This document shows, one piece after another, positions 40,516 through 49,636 of a stretch of DNA of 64,000 nt (the stretch's first letter is position 1; each line of letters starts with the position of its first letter). This DNA comes from an uncultured bacterium (GTDB taxonomy: Bacteria; Bacteroidota; Bacteroidia; Bacteroidales; Bacteroidaceae): assembly GCA_905216025.1 (NCBI GenBank), contig CAJMSE010000002.1, positions 62,001 to 126,000 on the forward strand, read 5' to 3'. Position numbers and translations under genes: made by a program. The notes under the pieces are model-generated. The model did not search any database. It saw only the letters and a program-made list of their open reading frames with translations, and had not been told where the DNA came from.

Positions 40516-41679
40516 ATGAGTATACTTAGAAATTACCTCGACAGGATAAGGCCGAACTTCGAAGAGGGCGGGAAACTGCATTCTCTGCGTAGCTTTTACG
40601 ACGGTATGGACACTTTCCTGTACGTCCCCAATACTACATCGAAAAGTGGAACGAATATACACGACGCCATTGATTCAAAGCGAATTATGAGCATGGTGGT
40701 AGTGGCTCTTCTGCCGGCACTGCTCTTCGGCATGTATAATGTGGGTTATCAGAACTACCTCGCCGCAGGCGCGCTTGCCTCGGCATCATTCTTTGAAATC
40801 TTCATCTACGGCGCATTGGCCGTGCTTCCCAAAATCATTGTCAGCTATGTGGTCGGTCTCGGCATCGAGTTCGCCTGGGCGCAATGGAAGGGCGAGGAGA
40901 TACAGGAGGGTTTCCTCGTGTCCGGAATCCTCATCCCGATGATTGTTCCGGTGGGCTGTCCGCTGTGGATTCTTGCCATAGCGGTGGCCTTTGCAGTGAT
41001 ATTCGCCAAGGAGATATTCGGCGGAACAGGCATGAACATCTTTAACGTGGCTCTCGTTGCGCGCGCGTTCCTATTCTTTTCTTATCCCACGAAGATGAGT
41101 GGCGACACCGTATGGGTGGCAAACGACAGCATCTTCGGTCTCGGCAACGCGCTGCCTGACGGCTTTACGTGTGCCACGCCGCTTAGCGGAGTAGCCTCGG
41201 GGGCAGGTACAGGCTATTCGGTGATGGACTCAATCCTCGGTTTTATCCCCGGCAGCATCGGCGAGACAAGCGTCATTGCAATCGCCATCGGTGCCGCCAT
41301 ACTGCTCTGGACGGGCATAGCCAGCTGGAAGACCATGCTGAGCGTGTTTGCCGGAGGAAGTGCCGTGGCCGCCATCTTTGCCTCGGCAGGCATGACGGTC
41401 ATCCCATGGTATGAGCATCTCATACTGGGCGGATTCGCTTTCGGTGCCGTCTTCATGGCCACTGACCCCGTAACGAGTGCCCGCACAGAGGCCGGCAAGT
41501 GGATTTACGGTCTCATCATCGGTGCTCTTGCCGTCATCATCCGCGTGATGAACCCCGGATACCCCGAGGGAATGATGCTTGCCATACTGTTTGCAAATAT
41601 GTTCGCTCCGCTGATAGACTATTGCGTGGTACAGCGTAACATATCGAAGAGAATGAAGCGTTTAACTCCTAAAAACTGA
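40516..41679 (+). CDS. nqrB: Na+-translocating NADH:quinone reductase subunit B
   Basis: A 387-residue membrane subunit with about ten helices that carries covalent FMN and riboflavin and forms the main Na+ path. The FMN attachment site is probably Thr221 in DGFTCAT, matching the NqrB consensus position. The N-terminal cytoplasmic stretch (about 1-55) ends before VVALLPALLFGMYNVGYQ. The C-terminal MNPGYPEGMMLAILFANMFAPLIDYCVV segment is conserved. It lies in the nqr operon with four bases to nqrC. Confidence 0.97.
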   Translation: MSILRNYLDRIRPNFEEGGKLHSLRSFYDGMDTFLYVPNTTSKSGTNIHDAIDSKRIMSMVVVALLPALLFGMYNVGYQNYLAAGALASASFFEIFIYGALAVLPKIIVSYVVGLGIEFAWAQWKGEEIQEGFLVSGILIPMIVPVGCPLWILAIAVAFAVIFAKEIFGGTGMNIFNVALVARAFLFFSYPTKMSGDTVWVANDSIFGLGNALPDGFTCATPLSGVASGAGTGYSVMDSILGFIPGSIGETSVIAIAIGAAILLWTGIASWKTMLSVFAGGSAVAAIFASAGMTVIPWYEHLILGGFAFGAVFMATDPVTSARTEAGKWIYGLIIGALAVIIRVMNPGYPEGMMLAILFANMFAPLIDYCVVQRNISKRMKRLTPKN

Positions 41680-41683
41680 AAAC

Positions 41684-42424
41684 ATGGCTGAAGGAAAGAA
41701 AAAGGGATTGAATACGAATTCCAATTCATATATAATAATGTATAGCGCGGTAATGGTAATTATCGTCGCTTTCCTGCTGGCTTTCATCTCACAGACACTC
41801 AAGCCGATGCAGGACACCAACGTGGCCCTTGACAAGAAGAAGCAGATATTGGCGGCGCTCAATATCCGCGACTTGGCCAACGACGCCGTGGCAGCGCGCT
41901 ATGCCGAGGTGGTGAAGGCCGATATGGTAATAGACAAGACCGGCAAAACCACCGAAGCGGGTGAGAAGGGCGGCGAGAAAGCCGGATTCACGCTCAACAG
42001 TTCCGACTATAAGGCCGGCCGCTTGGCCGTGTTCGTGTGCGATGTTGACGGACAGACGAAGTATGTCATCCCCGTCTACGGCATGGGATTATGGGGCGCC
42101 ATCTGGGGATATATCGCCCTTGACAGCGACAAGAACACAATCTGCGGAGCCTATTTCAACCACGACAGCGAGACCGCCGGACTGGGAGCGGAGATTAAGG
42201 ACAGCAAGGCATGGCAGGAGAAGTTCACCGGTAAGAAACTCTTTACGGAGACAGACGGCGGCCTTGGCGATATAGCCATTGCCGTGAGCAAGCCGGCAGA
42301 CATAAAGAATCCAGCCTCGGAGGTAGACGGCATCACCGGTGCCACGCTCACCTCGAACGGTGTCAGCGCCATGCTCCGCGAGTGCTTCAGTGAGTATAAG
42401 GTTTTTCTCAACACAAAACAGTAA
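41684..42424 (+). CDS. nqrC: Na+-translocating NADH:quinone reductase subunit C
   Basis: A 246-residue subunit with one N-terminal membrane helix (about 16-38, YIIMYSAVMVIIVAFLLAFI) and a periplasmic FMN domain. The FMN is expected on Thr221 in DGITGATLTSNGV (SGAT-type motif, here TGAT). The family segment VYGMGLWGAIWGYIALD and the E-T-x-G-L-G-A-E motif are present. It begins four bases after nqrB. Confidence 0.97.
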   Translation: MAEGKKKGLNTNSNSYIIMYSAVMVIIVAFLLAFISQTLKPMQDTNVALDKKKQILAALNIRDLANDAVAARYAEVVKADMVIDKTGKTTEAGEKGGEKAGFTLNSSDYKAGRLAVFVCDVDGQTKYVIPVYGMGLWGAIWGYIALDSDKNTICGAYFNHDSETAGLGAEIKDSKAWQEKFTGKKLFTETDGGLGDIAIAVSKPADIKNPASEVDGITGATLTSNGVSAMLRECFSEYKVFLNTKQ

Positions 42425-42443
42425 AATAAAGGATTAATAAAAT

Positions 42444-43070
42444 ATGAGTAAGTTGTTTTCAAAAGAGAACAGACAGGTTCTCACTAATCCGCTCAATATC
42501 GACAATCCCGTGCTCGTCCAGGTGCTCGGCATCTGCTCGGCACTCGCCGTGACGGCCCAGCTTAAGCCGTCTATCGTGATGGGACTGGCTGTGACGGTGA
42601 TAACAGGATTCTCAAATGTGATAATCTCAACTATCCGCAACACCATCCCGACGCGCATCCGCATCGTGGTGCAGCTCGTTGTTGTGGCTGCTCTCGTCAC
42701 CATCGTGAGCCAGATTCTCAAGGCATTCGCCTACGATGTGAGCGTGCAGCTGTCCGTATACGTCGGACTTATCATCACCAACTGCATCCTCATGGGCCGT
42801 CTTGAGGCATTCGCGATGATGAACCGCCCCTGGCCGAGTTTCCTCGACGGTGTGGGCAGCGGTCTCGGCTATGCCCTCATCCTCGTGCTGGTGGGAGCTT
42901 TCCGCGAGTTCTTCGGCCGCGGCAGCCTCGGCGGTTTCCAGATACTGCCGCAGGGATTGTATGATGCCGGCTACATCAACAACGGCATGATGACCATGCC
43001 CGCAATGGCGATGATACTCGTCGGGTGCATCATCTGGATTCACAGAGCTTATTTCTATAAAGAAAAATAA
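42444..43070 (+). CDS. nqrD: Na+-translocating NADH:quinone reductase subunit D
   Basis: A 208-residue membrane subunit with six helices, homologous to NqrE in inverted orientation; the pair holds an intramembrane iron-sulphur centre. Seen: the NPLNIDNPVLVQVLGICSALAVTAQLKPSIVMGLAVT start, with Cys in the GICSALAVT half-helix, and NCILMGRLEAFAM with the second conserved cysteine. The length is normal. It is the fourth gene of the operon. Confidence 0.96.
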   Translation: MSKLFSKENRQVLTNPLNIDNPVLVQVLGICSALAVTAQLKPSIVMGLAVTVITGFSNVIISTIRNTIPTRIRIVVQLVVVAALVTIVSQILKAFAYDVSVQLSVYVGLIITNCILMGRLEAFAMMNRPWPSFLDGVGSGLGYALILVLVGAFREFFGRGSLGGFQILPQGLYDAGYINNGMMTMPAMAMILVGCIIWIHRAYFYKEK

Positions 43071-43076
43071 CAAGTC

Positions 43077-43703
43077 ATGGAACATTTAGTAAGTTTGTTT
43101 TTCAGGTCCATCTTTGTGGACAACATGATATTCGCATTCTTCCTCGGCATGTGTTCGTTCCTTGCCGTGTCGAAGAATGTCAAGACCTCGCTGGGCCTCG
43201 GCCTCGCCGTTACTTTCGTGCTGCTCGTCACCGTGCCGGTCAACTATCTGCTGCTGACCAAGGTTCTCGGTCCCGGCTGCCTCATAGAGGGCGTCGACCT
43301 GTCTTATCTCAGCTTCATCCTGTTCATTGCCGTGATAGCCGGCATCGTCCAGCTCGTTGAGATGACCGTCGAGCGCTATTCGCCGTCGCTGTATGCCGCC
43401 CTCGGCATCTTCCTTCCGTTGATAGCCGTCAACTGCGCCATCATGGGTGCCTCGCTCTTCATGCAGCAGCGCATCAACCTCGATCCGGCCAACTCGCAGT
43501 ATATCGGCAGCATCACCGACTCTATAGTCTACGCCATCGGCAGCGGCATCGGATGGACGCTGGCCATCGTGTCGATGGGTGCCATACGTGAGAAGATGCA
43601 GTATAGTGATGTGCCCAAGCCCCTGCAGGGCCTCGGCATAACGTTCATCACCGTCGGGTTGATGGCCATGGCGATGATGTGTTTCTCCGGTTTAAACATT
43701 TAA
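43077..43703 (+). CDS. nqrE: Na+-translocating NADH:quinone reductase subunit E
   Basis: A 208-residue six-helix membrane subunit, partner of NqrD. It starts MEHLVSLFFRSIFVDNMIFAFFLGMCSFLAVSKNVKTSLGLGLAVTFVL; the Cys in LGMCSFLAVS and the one in NCAIMGASLFM are the expected ligands of the shared iron centre. It follows nqrD after six bases. Confidence 0.97.
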   Translation: MEHLVSLFFRSIFVDNMIFAFFLGMCSFLAVSKNVKTSLGLGLAVTFVLLVTVPVNYLLLTKVLGPGCLIEGVDLSYLSFILFIAVIAGIVQLVEMTVERYSPSLYAALGIFLPLIAVNCAIMGASLFMQQRINLDPANSQYIGSITDSIVYAIGSGIGWTLAIVSMGAIREKMQYSDVPKPLQGLGITFITVGLMAMAMMCFSGLNI

Positions 43704-43721
43704 TCAACGATTCATTATCTT

Positions 43722-44987
43722 ATGTTACAGTTTATATTAGCAAGCATCGGGGCCTTCCTCGTGACAATACTCCTGCTGGTGGTGTTGTTGCTGGTGGCCA
43801 AGAAATATCTGTCACCAGGCGGCAACGTCAATATAACAATCAACGGCGACCGCACCATCAACGTGCCGCAGGGCTCCAGCCTCATGGCCACGCTCAACGA
43901 CAACGGCATCTATCTGCCGTCGGCATGCGGCGGCAAGTCGTCGTGCGGGCAGTGCAAGGTTCAGGTGCTCGAAGGCGGCGGCGAGATACTCGACTCGGAG
44001 AAGCCGCATTTCACCCGCAAGCAGATAAAGGACCACTGGCGGCTGGGCTGCCAGTGCAAGGTGAAGGGCGACCTGAAGATTAAGGTGCCCGAGAGTGTCA
44101 TGGGAGTGAAGGAATACGAGTGCACCGTGATATCGAACAAGAACGTTGCCACGTTCATCAAGGAGTTCAAGGTGCAGCTGCCCAAGGGCGCGCACATGGA
44201 CTTCCTGCCAGGTTCTTACGCACAGATAAAGATTCCGGCATTCTCAATGGACTATGACAAGGACATCGACAAGAGCCTCATCGGCGACGAGTATCTGCCG
44301 GCATGGGAGAAGTTCGGGTTGTTCCCGCTCAAGTGTGTCAATACCGAGCCTACCATCCGCGCATACTCCATGGCCAACTATCCCGCCGAGGGCGACGTGT
44401 TCATGCTCACCGTGCGCATTGCCACGCCTCCGTTCAAGGCAGACCGTTCCGGCTTCATGGACGTAAATCCGGGTATCGCCTCGAGCTATATCTTCACGCT
44501 GAAGCCCGGCGACAAGGTGATAATGAGCGGTCCTTACGGCGATTTCCACCCGCATTTCGACTCCAAGCGCGAGATGATATGGGTGGGCGGAGGAGCCGGC
44601 ATGGCTCCGCTGCGCGCTCAGATAATGCACATGACGAAGACGCTGCACACCACCGACCGTGAGATGCACTACTTCTACGGTGCCCGCGCGCTCAACGAGG
44701 TGTTCTATCTCGACGATTTCCTCGGGCTGGAGAAGGAGTATCCCAACTTCCACTTCCACCTTGCTCTCGACCGTCCCGACCCCGCAGCCGATGCGGCAGG
44801 AGTCAAGTATACGGCAGGCTTCGTTCATCAGGTGATGCACGACACCTATTTGAAGGACCATGAGGCACCTGAAGACATCGAATACTACATGTGCGGCCCC
44901 GGCCCGATGTCGAATGCCGTCGTCAAGATGCTCGACAGTCTTGGCGTGGAGCCTGAGTCGATAATGTACGACAACTTCGGCGGATAA
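43722..44987 (+). CDS. nqrF: Na+-translocating NADH:quinone reductase subunit F
   Basis: A 421-residue electron-input subunit: N-terminal membrane helix (about 4-26), a [2Fe-2S] ferredoxin domain with Cys69, Cys75, Cys78 and Cys110, an FAD domain with RAYSMANYPAE, and an NADH-binding domain with GGGAGMAPLR and YMCGPGPMS. It takes electrons from NADH in the cytoplasm and passes them to the membrane part. The length is normal. It ends the nqr operon and is followed by a strong terminator and then repeat copy C. Confidence 0.97.
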   Translation: MLQFILASIGAFLVTILLLVVLLLVAKKYLSPGGNVNITINGDRTINVPQGSSLMATLNDNGIYLPSACGGKSSCGQCKVQVLEGGGEILDSEKPHFTRKQIKDHWRLGCQCKVKGDLKIKVPESVMGVKEYECTVISNKNVATFIKEFKVQLPKGAHMDFLPGSYAQIKIPAFSMDYDKDIDKSLIGDEYLPAWEKFGLFPLKCVNTEPTIRAYSMANYPAEGDVFMLTVRIATPPFKADRSGFMDVNPGIASSYIFTLKPGDKVIMSGPYGDFHPHFDSKREMIWVGGGAGMAPLRAQIMHMTKTLHTTDREMHYFYGARALNEVFYLDDFLGLEKEYPNFHFHLALDRPDPAADAAGVKYTAGFVHQVMHDTYLKDHEAPEDIEYYMCGPGPMSNAVVKMLDSLGVEPESIMYDNFGG

Positions 44988-45016
44988 CGCCGCATGGTTG
45001 CCGGAGAATATACAGG

Positions 45017-45065
45017 AGAGCCGCATCTGCAATTCAATATTATGCAGGTGCGGCTCTTTCTTTTT
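45017..45065 (+). terminator. Intrinsic terminator of the nqr operon
   Basis: AGAGCCGCATCTGCA / TGCAGGTGCGGCTCT, 15-base arms with a single G-T style mismatch and an 11-base loop, followed by TTTCTTTTT. A second small dyad CCGGCC-CTTTC-GGCCGG follows at 45073-45089. Confidence 0.9.
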
Positions 45066-45129
45066 ACCCGTTCCGGCCCTTTCGGCCGGTGCTTTCAGCC
45101 TTTCCGTCAGATGTGCTCGCCGCGTGTCC

Positions 45130-45322
45130 GGTTCGCCGCAGCTTTTGACAGCTCTCAAAAACGGTTGGCTTAGCTCTCAAAAACACTTTTGACAGCTCTC
45201 AAAAACGCATTTGACAGATTCCGGATGGCATTCGCGGGCAACCCGCGGCACCGTCAAACCCAACCCGCGGCACCGTCAGAAGGCCTCCGTTGCATCATCA
45301 CGGGCTACTTCCCGGATAGTCA
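45130..45322. repeat. Composite 22-bp repeat element, copy C
   Basis: A half unit (45141-45151) and three contiguous 22-bp AT-rich units (45152-45173, 45174-45195, 45196-45217), a 17-bp spacer (45218-45234), then four contiguous 22-bp GC-rich units (45235-45256, 45257-45278, 45279-45300, 45301-45322). It is the best-preserved copy. The 524-base gap between nqrF and nhaD contains, in order, the nqr terminator, a small CCGGCC dyad, this element, about 160 bases without recognised content, and the nhaD -7 box. Confidence 0.87.
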
Positions 45323-45481
45323 TGATGCTGCACGGCATAACCGTCATGCACCTCGCTGATACCGTATACAGCGCATTCCGCACCTCTTCCGGCCAAGGTT
45401 AAATTTGTTTTAAACGGGCGAAAACTCGTTAACCGCTTTTAGTTTTTCGGACAATTCGTCTTTATTTCGGATAAAGATTGT

Positions 45482-45489
45482 TATCTTTG
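45482..45489 (+). promoter_or_regulatory. -7 box for nhaD-pfkA
   Basis: TATCTTTG, 22 bases before the ATG at 45512. A convincing -33 box was not found. Confidence 0.6.
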
Positions 45490-45511
45490 TAGCTGTTTAG
45501 TATTTCAGAAT

Positions 45512-46921
45512 ATGACGCTTATAATCGTATTGATGCTGCTTTTCGGCTATCTCCTGATAGCTACCGGCCACCTGACGAATGTGAACAGGTCGGCCATAGC
45601 CGTCTTCATCGGTACTGTGGGGTGGGTGCTCTATGTGTGCTATGGCACGGATTTCGTCATGAGCCAGCATCCTTATGAATATTCGGAATACCTTGCCGGA
45701 GAAGCCTCGACGGGCGTGGCCGTGAAGTCTTACATATATGAAAATGTGTTTCTGAAATATGTGGGCAAGGCTGCGGCCGTGGTGCTGTTTCTTTTTGCCA
45801 CCATGTCCATCATAGAGATACTGAACAACAACGGCTGCTTCGACTTCATAGGCGAATGGGTGCGCACGCGCAACAGCAAGCGCCTGCTGTGGACGCTCAC
45901 GCTCGCCACGTTCGTGATATCGGCCAATCTCGACAACCTGACCACCACGACGATGATGCTCATGATAATGCATAACATCGTGAGGAACAGGCGTCAGCGC
46001 ATGATGATAGGCTGCGCCATCGTCATTGCGGCCAACGCCGGAGGGTGCTTCACCGTCATCGGCGACCCGGCAGGGGTGGTGCTGTGGGGCAACGGTGCCG
46101 TGTCGGCAACGAACTTCTCGGCCTATCTGGCCGTTCCGGCCATCGTGGCGTGGATGGTTCCAACGCTGCTCATCAGCATGGAACTGCCCGACAGGCTCGA
46201 CGTGGAGTGGCCCACGGCTCCCTACCGCGGCGACGACACCAACCTGAACAGGTGGCAGCGCTTCATAATGCTCATCGTTGGAATAGGCGGGCTGTGGTTC
46301 ATACCAACGTTCCACAATATCACCAGGCTGAGCCCCTTCCTCGGAGCGCTGTGCGTCCTGTCGGTGCTGTGGATCGTAAACGAGGTGTTCAACCGCAAGC
46401 TGATGAATGCAGACCAGATGTTTCAGCGCCGCATACCCCGCGTGCTGCAGTACGGCAGCATCCAGCTGATGCTCTTCGTGATGGGCATAATGCTTGCCAT
46501 GGGGGTGGTGCAGGAGACGGGATTCTTCGGCGACCTTTCATCGTGGTTCGACTATAACGTGCACAATGTATGGGTGCTTGGTGTCGTGTCAGGCCTGATG
46601 AGCGGACTTGTAGACACATTCACCATAGCGATGACCGGCATATCGATGTATCCCGTGGCCGACATGTCGTATGTAAGTCAGTGGACGGATGCGTCTTACA
46701 TGACCAATTTCGTGCAGAACGGTGCGTTTTGGAAAATCATTGCCTACACCACGGCAGTGGGCGGATGCCTGATGTGCTTTGCCAACACCTGCGGACTGGC
46801 ACTGATGAAGATGGAGCGCATGCACGTGGGATGGTACTTCCGGAACTGCACGTTCAAGGTGATGGCAGGCTGGCTGGCAGGGCTGGCCGTGCTGTGGGCG
46901 GAGATTTATTTTGTTGTTTGA
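45512..46921 (+). CDS. nhaD: NhaD-type Na+/H+ antiporter
   Basis: A 469-residue inner-membrane protein with about twelve helices, of the NhaD branch of the ion-transporter superfamily. Seen: VNRSAIAVFIGTVGWVLYV near the start, the core FVISANLDNLTTTTMMLMIMHNIV, the GGCFTVIGDPAGVVLWGNGAVSATNFS loop with the conserved T-x-I-G-D-x-x-x-x-x-L-W, and the second core half SGLVDTFTIAMTGISM. It would exchange Na+ or Li+ for H+. Its place right after the Na+ pump operon suggests it interconverts sodium and proton gradients. pfkA starts 17 bases downstream. Confidence 0.92.
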   Translation: MTLIIVLMLLFGYLLIATGHLTNVNRSAIAVFIGTVGWVLYVCYGTDFVMSQHPYEYSEYLAGEASTGVAVKSYIYENVFLKYVGKAAAVVLFLFATMSIIEILNNNGCFDFIGEWVRTRNSKRLLWTLTLATFVISANLDNLTTTTMMLMIMHNIVRNRRQRMMIGCAIVIAANAGGCFTVIGDPAGVVLWGNGAVSATNFSAYLAVPAIVAWMVPTLLISMELPDRLDVEWPTAPYRGDDTNLNRWQRFIMLIVGIGGLWFIPTFHNITRLSPFLGALCVLSVLWIVNEVFNRKLMNADQMFQRRIPRVLQYGSIQLMLFVMGIMLAMGVVQETGFFGDLSSWFDYNVHNVWVLGVVSGLMSGLVDTFTIAMTGISMYPVADMSYVSQWTDASYMTNFVQNGAFWKIIAYTTAVGGCLMCFANTCGLALMKMERMHVGWYFRNCTFKVMAGWLAGLAVLWAEIYFVV

Positions 46922-46938
46922 AATAAGTAATAAGGATT

Positions 46939-47916
46939 ATGGCTAAGATTAAGACGATAGGTGTTTTGACCTCAGGTGGTGATGCACCGGGCATGAATGC
47001 GGCGATAAGGGCCGTGACGAGGGCCGGAATATGCAACGGCTTCAGCATAAAAGGTATCTACCGTGGATATGAAGGACTGATAAACGGCGAGGTAAAGCCT
47101 TTCACGACGGAGAACGTGAGCGGCATAATAATGCAGGGCGGAACAATACTCAAGACGGCACGTAGCAAGGAGTTCATGACGCCGGAGGGAATGGCCAAGG
47201 CTTACGAGACGATGAAGCGCGAGGAGATTGACGCTCTCGTCGTCATCGGCGGAAACGGATCGCTCACCGGAGCACGAAACTTCGCTGCAGAGTACGACGT
47301 GTGCTGCATCGGACTGCCTGGAACGATAGACAACGACCTCTACGGCACCGACTCGACTATAGGCTACGACACGACGATGAACACCATCGTAGAGTGCGTC
47401 GACCGCATACGCGACACTGCGCAGAGCCACGAGCGGATTTTCTTCATCGAGGTGATGGGCCGCGATGCCGGATTCCTTGCCCAGAACAGTGCCATCGCCA
47501 GCGGTGCCGAGGCAGCGATAATCCCCGAGGAGTCGCTCGAGTTCGACCAGCTTGCACGTTTCATGGAGCGCGGCATACGCAAGTCGAAGAAGAGCTGCAT
47601 CGTCATAGTCTCCGAGAGCCCGAAGTGCGGCGCCCTCTATTATGCCGAGCGCGTGCGTAATGAATTCCCCGACTACGATGTGCGCGTGTCCATTCTCGGC
47701 CACCTGCAGCGCGGTGGCCGCCCCACGGCGCGCGACCGCATACTTGCCAGCCGCACCGGAGTGGGAGCCATTGAGGCAATCCTTCAGGGACAGCGTAACG
47801 TCATGGTGGGTGTAAGGAACAACGAGGTTGTCTACGTGCCGTTCAGCGATGCCATACGCACGGACAAGCCGCTCGACATGAAACTGATAAAGGTTCTCGA
47901 CGAACTGAGCATCTGA
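46939..47916 (+). CDS. pfkA: 6-phosphofructokinase, ATP-type
   Basis: A 325-residue group A phosphofructokinase that makes fructose 1,6-bisphosphate. Seen: TSGGDAPGMNAAIRAV, the catalytic PGTIDNDLYGTD with Asp131 (E. coli Asp127), EVMGRDAGFLA, and HLQRGGRPTARDR. The gatekeeper after GG is N-G-S: Gly107 matches the ATP-type glycine, but Asn106 replaces the Asp that binds Mg2+ in E. coli (Asp103). The length is normal for a bacterial ATP-PFK. It is cotranscribed with nhaD. Confidence 0.93.
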   Translation: MAKIKTIGVLTSGGDAPGMNAAIRAVTRAGICNGFSIKGIYRGYEGLINGEVKPFTTENVSGIIMQGGTILKTARSKEFMTPEGMAKAYETMKREEIDALVVIGGNGSLTGARNFAAEYDVCCIGLPGTIDNDLYGTDSTIGYDTTMNTIVECVDRIRDTAQSHERIFFIEVMGRDAGFLAQNSAIASGAEAAIIPEESLEFDQLARFMERGIRKSKKSCIVIVSESPKCGALYYAERVRNEFPDYDVRVSILGHLQRGGRPTARDRILASRTGVGAIEAILQGQRNVMVGVRNNEVVYVPFSDAIRTDKPLDMKLIKVLDELSI

Positions 47917-48009
47917 CGGCAGACGGGCGGACCGCAAGTGGCAAATGGCCGTAATAGGAGCGATTGTGGCTTAAAACGGAATTATTATCGAATAAACTTG
48001 CATAGGGCG

Positions 48010-48040
48010 ATTGTCCATTGAGAAATATTTGCTATCTTTG
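48010..48040 (+). promoter_or_regulatory. Bacteroidota promoter of the ATP synthase operon
   Basis: -33 ATTG (48010-48013), 19-base spacer, -7 TATCTTTG (48033-48040). It lies 45 bases before the atpD ATG. Confidence 0.8.
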
Positions 48041-48085
48041 CGGGTACAGACGAAAGAATAAAATTTTAAAACAATTACATAGCTT

Positions 48086-49612
48086 ATGTCACAAATTATC
48101 GGACACATCTCTCAGATTATCGGTCCTGTCATCGACGTTTACTTCGAGACGGAGGGCCAGGAGGCAGAGAAAGTGTTGCCAAAGATTCATGAGGCATTGA
48201 AGATAACACGCAACGACGGGCGTACGCTCATCGTCGAAGTGCAGCAGCATATCGGAGAAGATACCGTGCGCTGCGTGGCCATGGATAACACCGACGGACT
48301 GCAGCGCGGACTGGAGGCTGTGCCCATGGGCTCACCTATACTGATGCCTTCCGGCGACCAAATCAAGGGTCGCATGCTCAATGTTATCGGACAGCCCATC
48401 GACGGCATGAAAGAGTTTCAGATGGATGGCGCATATCCCATTCACCGCGAGGCTCCCTCTTTCGAGGAGCTCTCGACGCGTAAGGAGATGCTTGCCACGG
48501 GTATCAAGGTGATAGACCTTCTCGAACCCTACATGAAGGGAGGAAAGATCGGTCTGTTCGGCGGTGCCGGCGTGGGAAAGACCGTGCTTATCATGGAGCT
48601 TATCAACAACATTGCCAAGGGCCACAACGGATATTCCGTTTTCGCCGGAGTGGGAGAGCGTACGCGTGAGGGTAACGACCTCATCCGCGAGATGATAGAG
48701 TCCGGCGTCATACGCTATGGCGACAAGTTCCGCAAGGCGATGGACGAAGGCAAGTGGGATCTCTCGCTTGTTGACCCCGAAGAACTGAAGAAGAGCCAGG
48801 CCACGCTCGTATACGGACAGATGAACGAGCCGCCGGGAGCACGTGCGTCGGTGGCCCTTTCAGGACTTACCGTGGCCGAGGAGTTCCGCGACAATGGAGG
48901 TAAGGACGGCGCGGCAGCCGATATCCTGTTCTTCATCGACAACATATTCCGTTTCACCCAGGCTGGTTCCGAGGTGTCGGCCCTGCTCGGCCGTATGCCG
49001 TCTGCAGTGGGATATCAGCCTACGCTGGCCAGTGAGATGGGTACGATGCAGGAGCGAATCACATCGACGAAGACCGGTTCGATCACTTCCGTGCAGGCCG
49101 TATACGTGCCGGCGGACGACTTGACCGACCCTGCGCCTGCGACGACGTTCACGCATCTTGATGCAACGACGGAGCTCAGCCGAAAGATTGCCGAGCTCGG
49201 TATTTACCCGGCAGTAGACCCGCTGGGCAGTACCTCGCGCATCCTCGACCCGCTCATCGTGGGCAAGGAGCACTATGAGTGCGCCCAGCGCGTGAAGGAG
49301 ATACTCCAGCGGTATAAGGAATTGCAGGATATCATCGCCATCCTCGGTATGGACGAACTTTCAGATGAAGACAAGCTGACGGTGAACCGCGCACGCCGTG
49401 TGCAGCGATTCCTTTCACAGCCGTTCGCCGTGGCTGAGCAGTTTACTGGTCTGCCGGGCGTGATGGTGAGCATAGAGGACACCATCAAGGGTTTCAACGC
49501 CATCCTCGACGGCGAGGTAGACGACCTGCCGGAGCAGGCATTCCTCAATGTCGGAACTATCGAGGATGCCAAGGCTAAGGCGAAGAAGCTGCTCGAGGCC
49601 GCTCAAGGATAA
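48086..49612 (+). CDS. atpD: F1Fo ATP synthase subunit beta
   Basis: A 508-residue catalytic subunit of F1. It has the P-loop GGAGVGKT at 159-166, the GVGERTREGNDL loop with catalytic Glu, the ILFFIDNIFRFTQAGSEVSALLGRMPSAVGYQPTL stretch, and a helical C-terminal domain with the DELSDEDK form of DELSEED. The length is slightly above average, as in other Bacteroidota. It is the first gene of atpD-atpC-X-atpB-atpE-atpF-atpH-atpA-atpG, the order usual in this phylum. Confidence 0.98.
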   Translation: MSQIIGHISQIIGPVIDVYFETEGQEAEKVLPKIHEALKITRNDGRTLIVEVQQHIGEDTVRCVAMDNTDGLQRGLEAVPMGSPILMPSGDQIKGRMLNVIGQPIDGMKEFQMDGAYPIHREAPSFEELSTRKEMLATGIKVIDLLEPYMKGGKIGLFGGAGVGKTVLIMELINNIAKGHNGYSVFAGVGERTREGNDLIREMIESGVIRYGDKFRKAMDEGKWDLSLVDPEELKKSQATLVYGQMNEPPGARASVALSGLTVAEEFRDNGGKDGAAADILFFIDNIFRFTQAGSEVSALLGRMPSAVGYQPTLASEMGTMQERITSTKTGSITSVQAVYVPADDLTDPAPATTFTHLDATTELSRKIAELGIYPAVDPLGSTSRILDPLIVGKEHYECAQRVKEILQRYKELQDIIAILGMDELSDEDKLTVNRARRVQRFLSQPFAVAEQFTGLPGVMVSIEDTIKGFNAILDGEVDDLPEQAFLNVGTIEDAKAKAKKLLEAAQG

Positions 49613-49636
49613 TTTGTAACCACTAAAATAGCAAGC

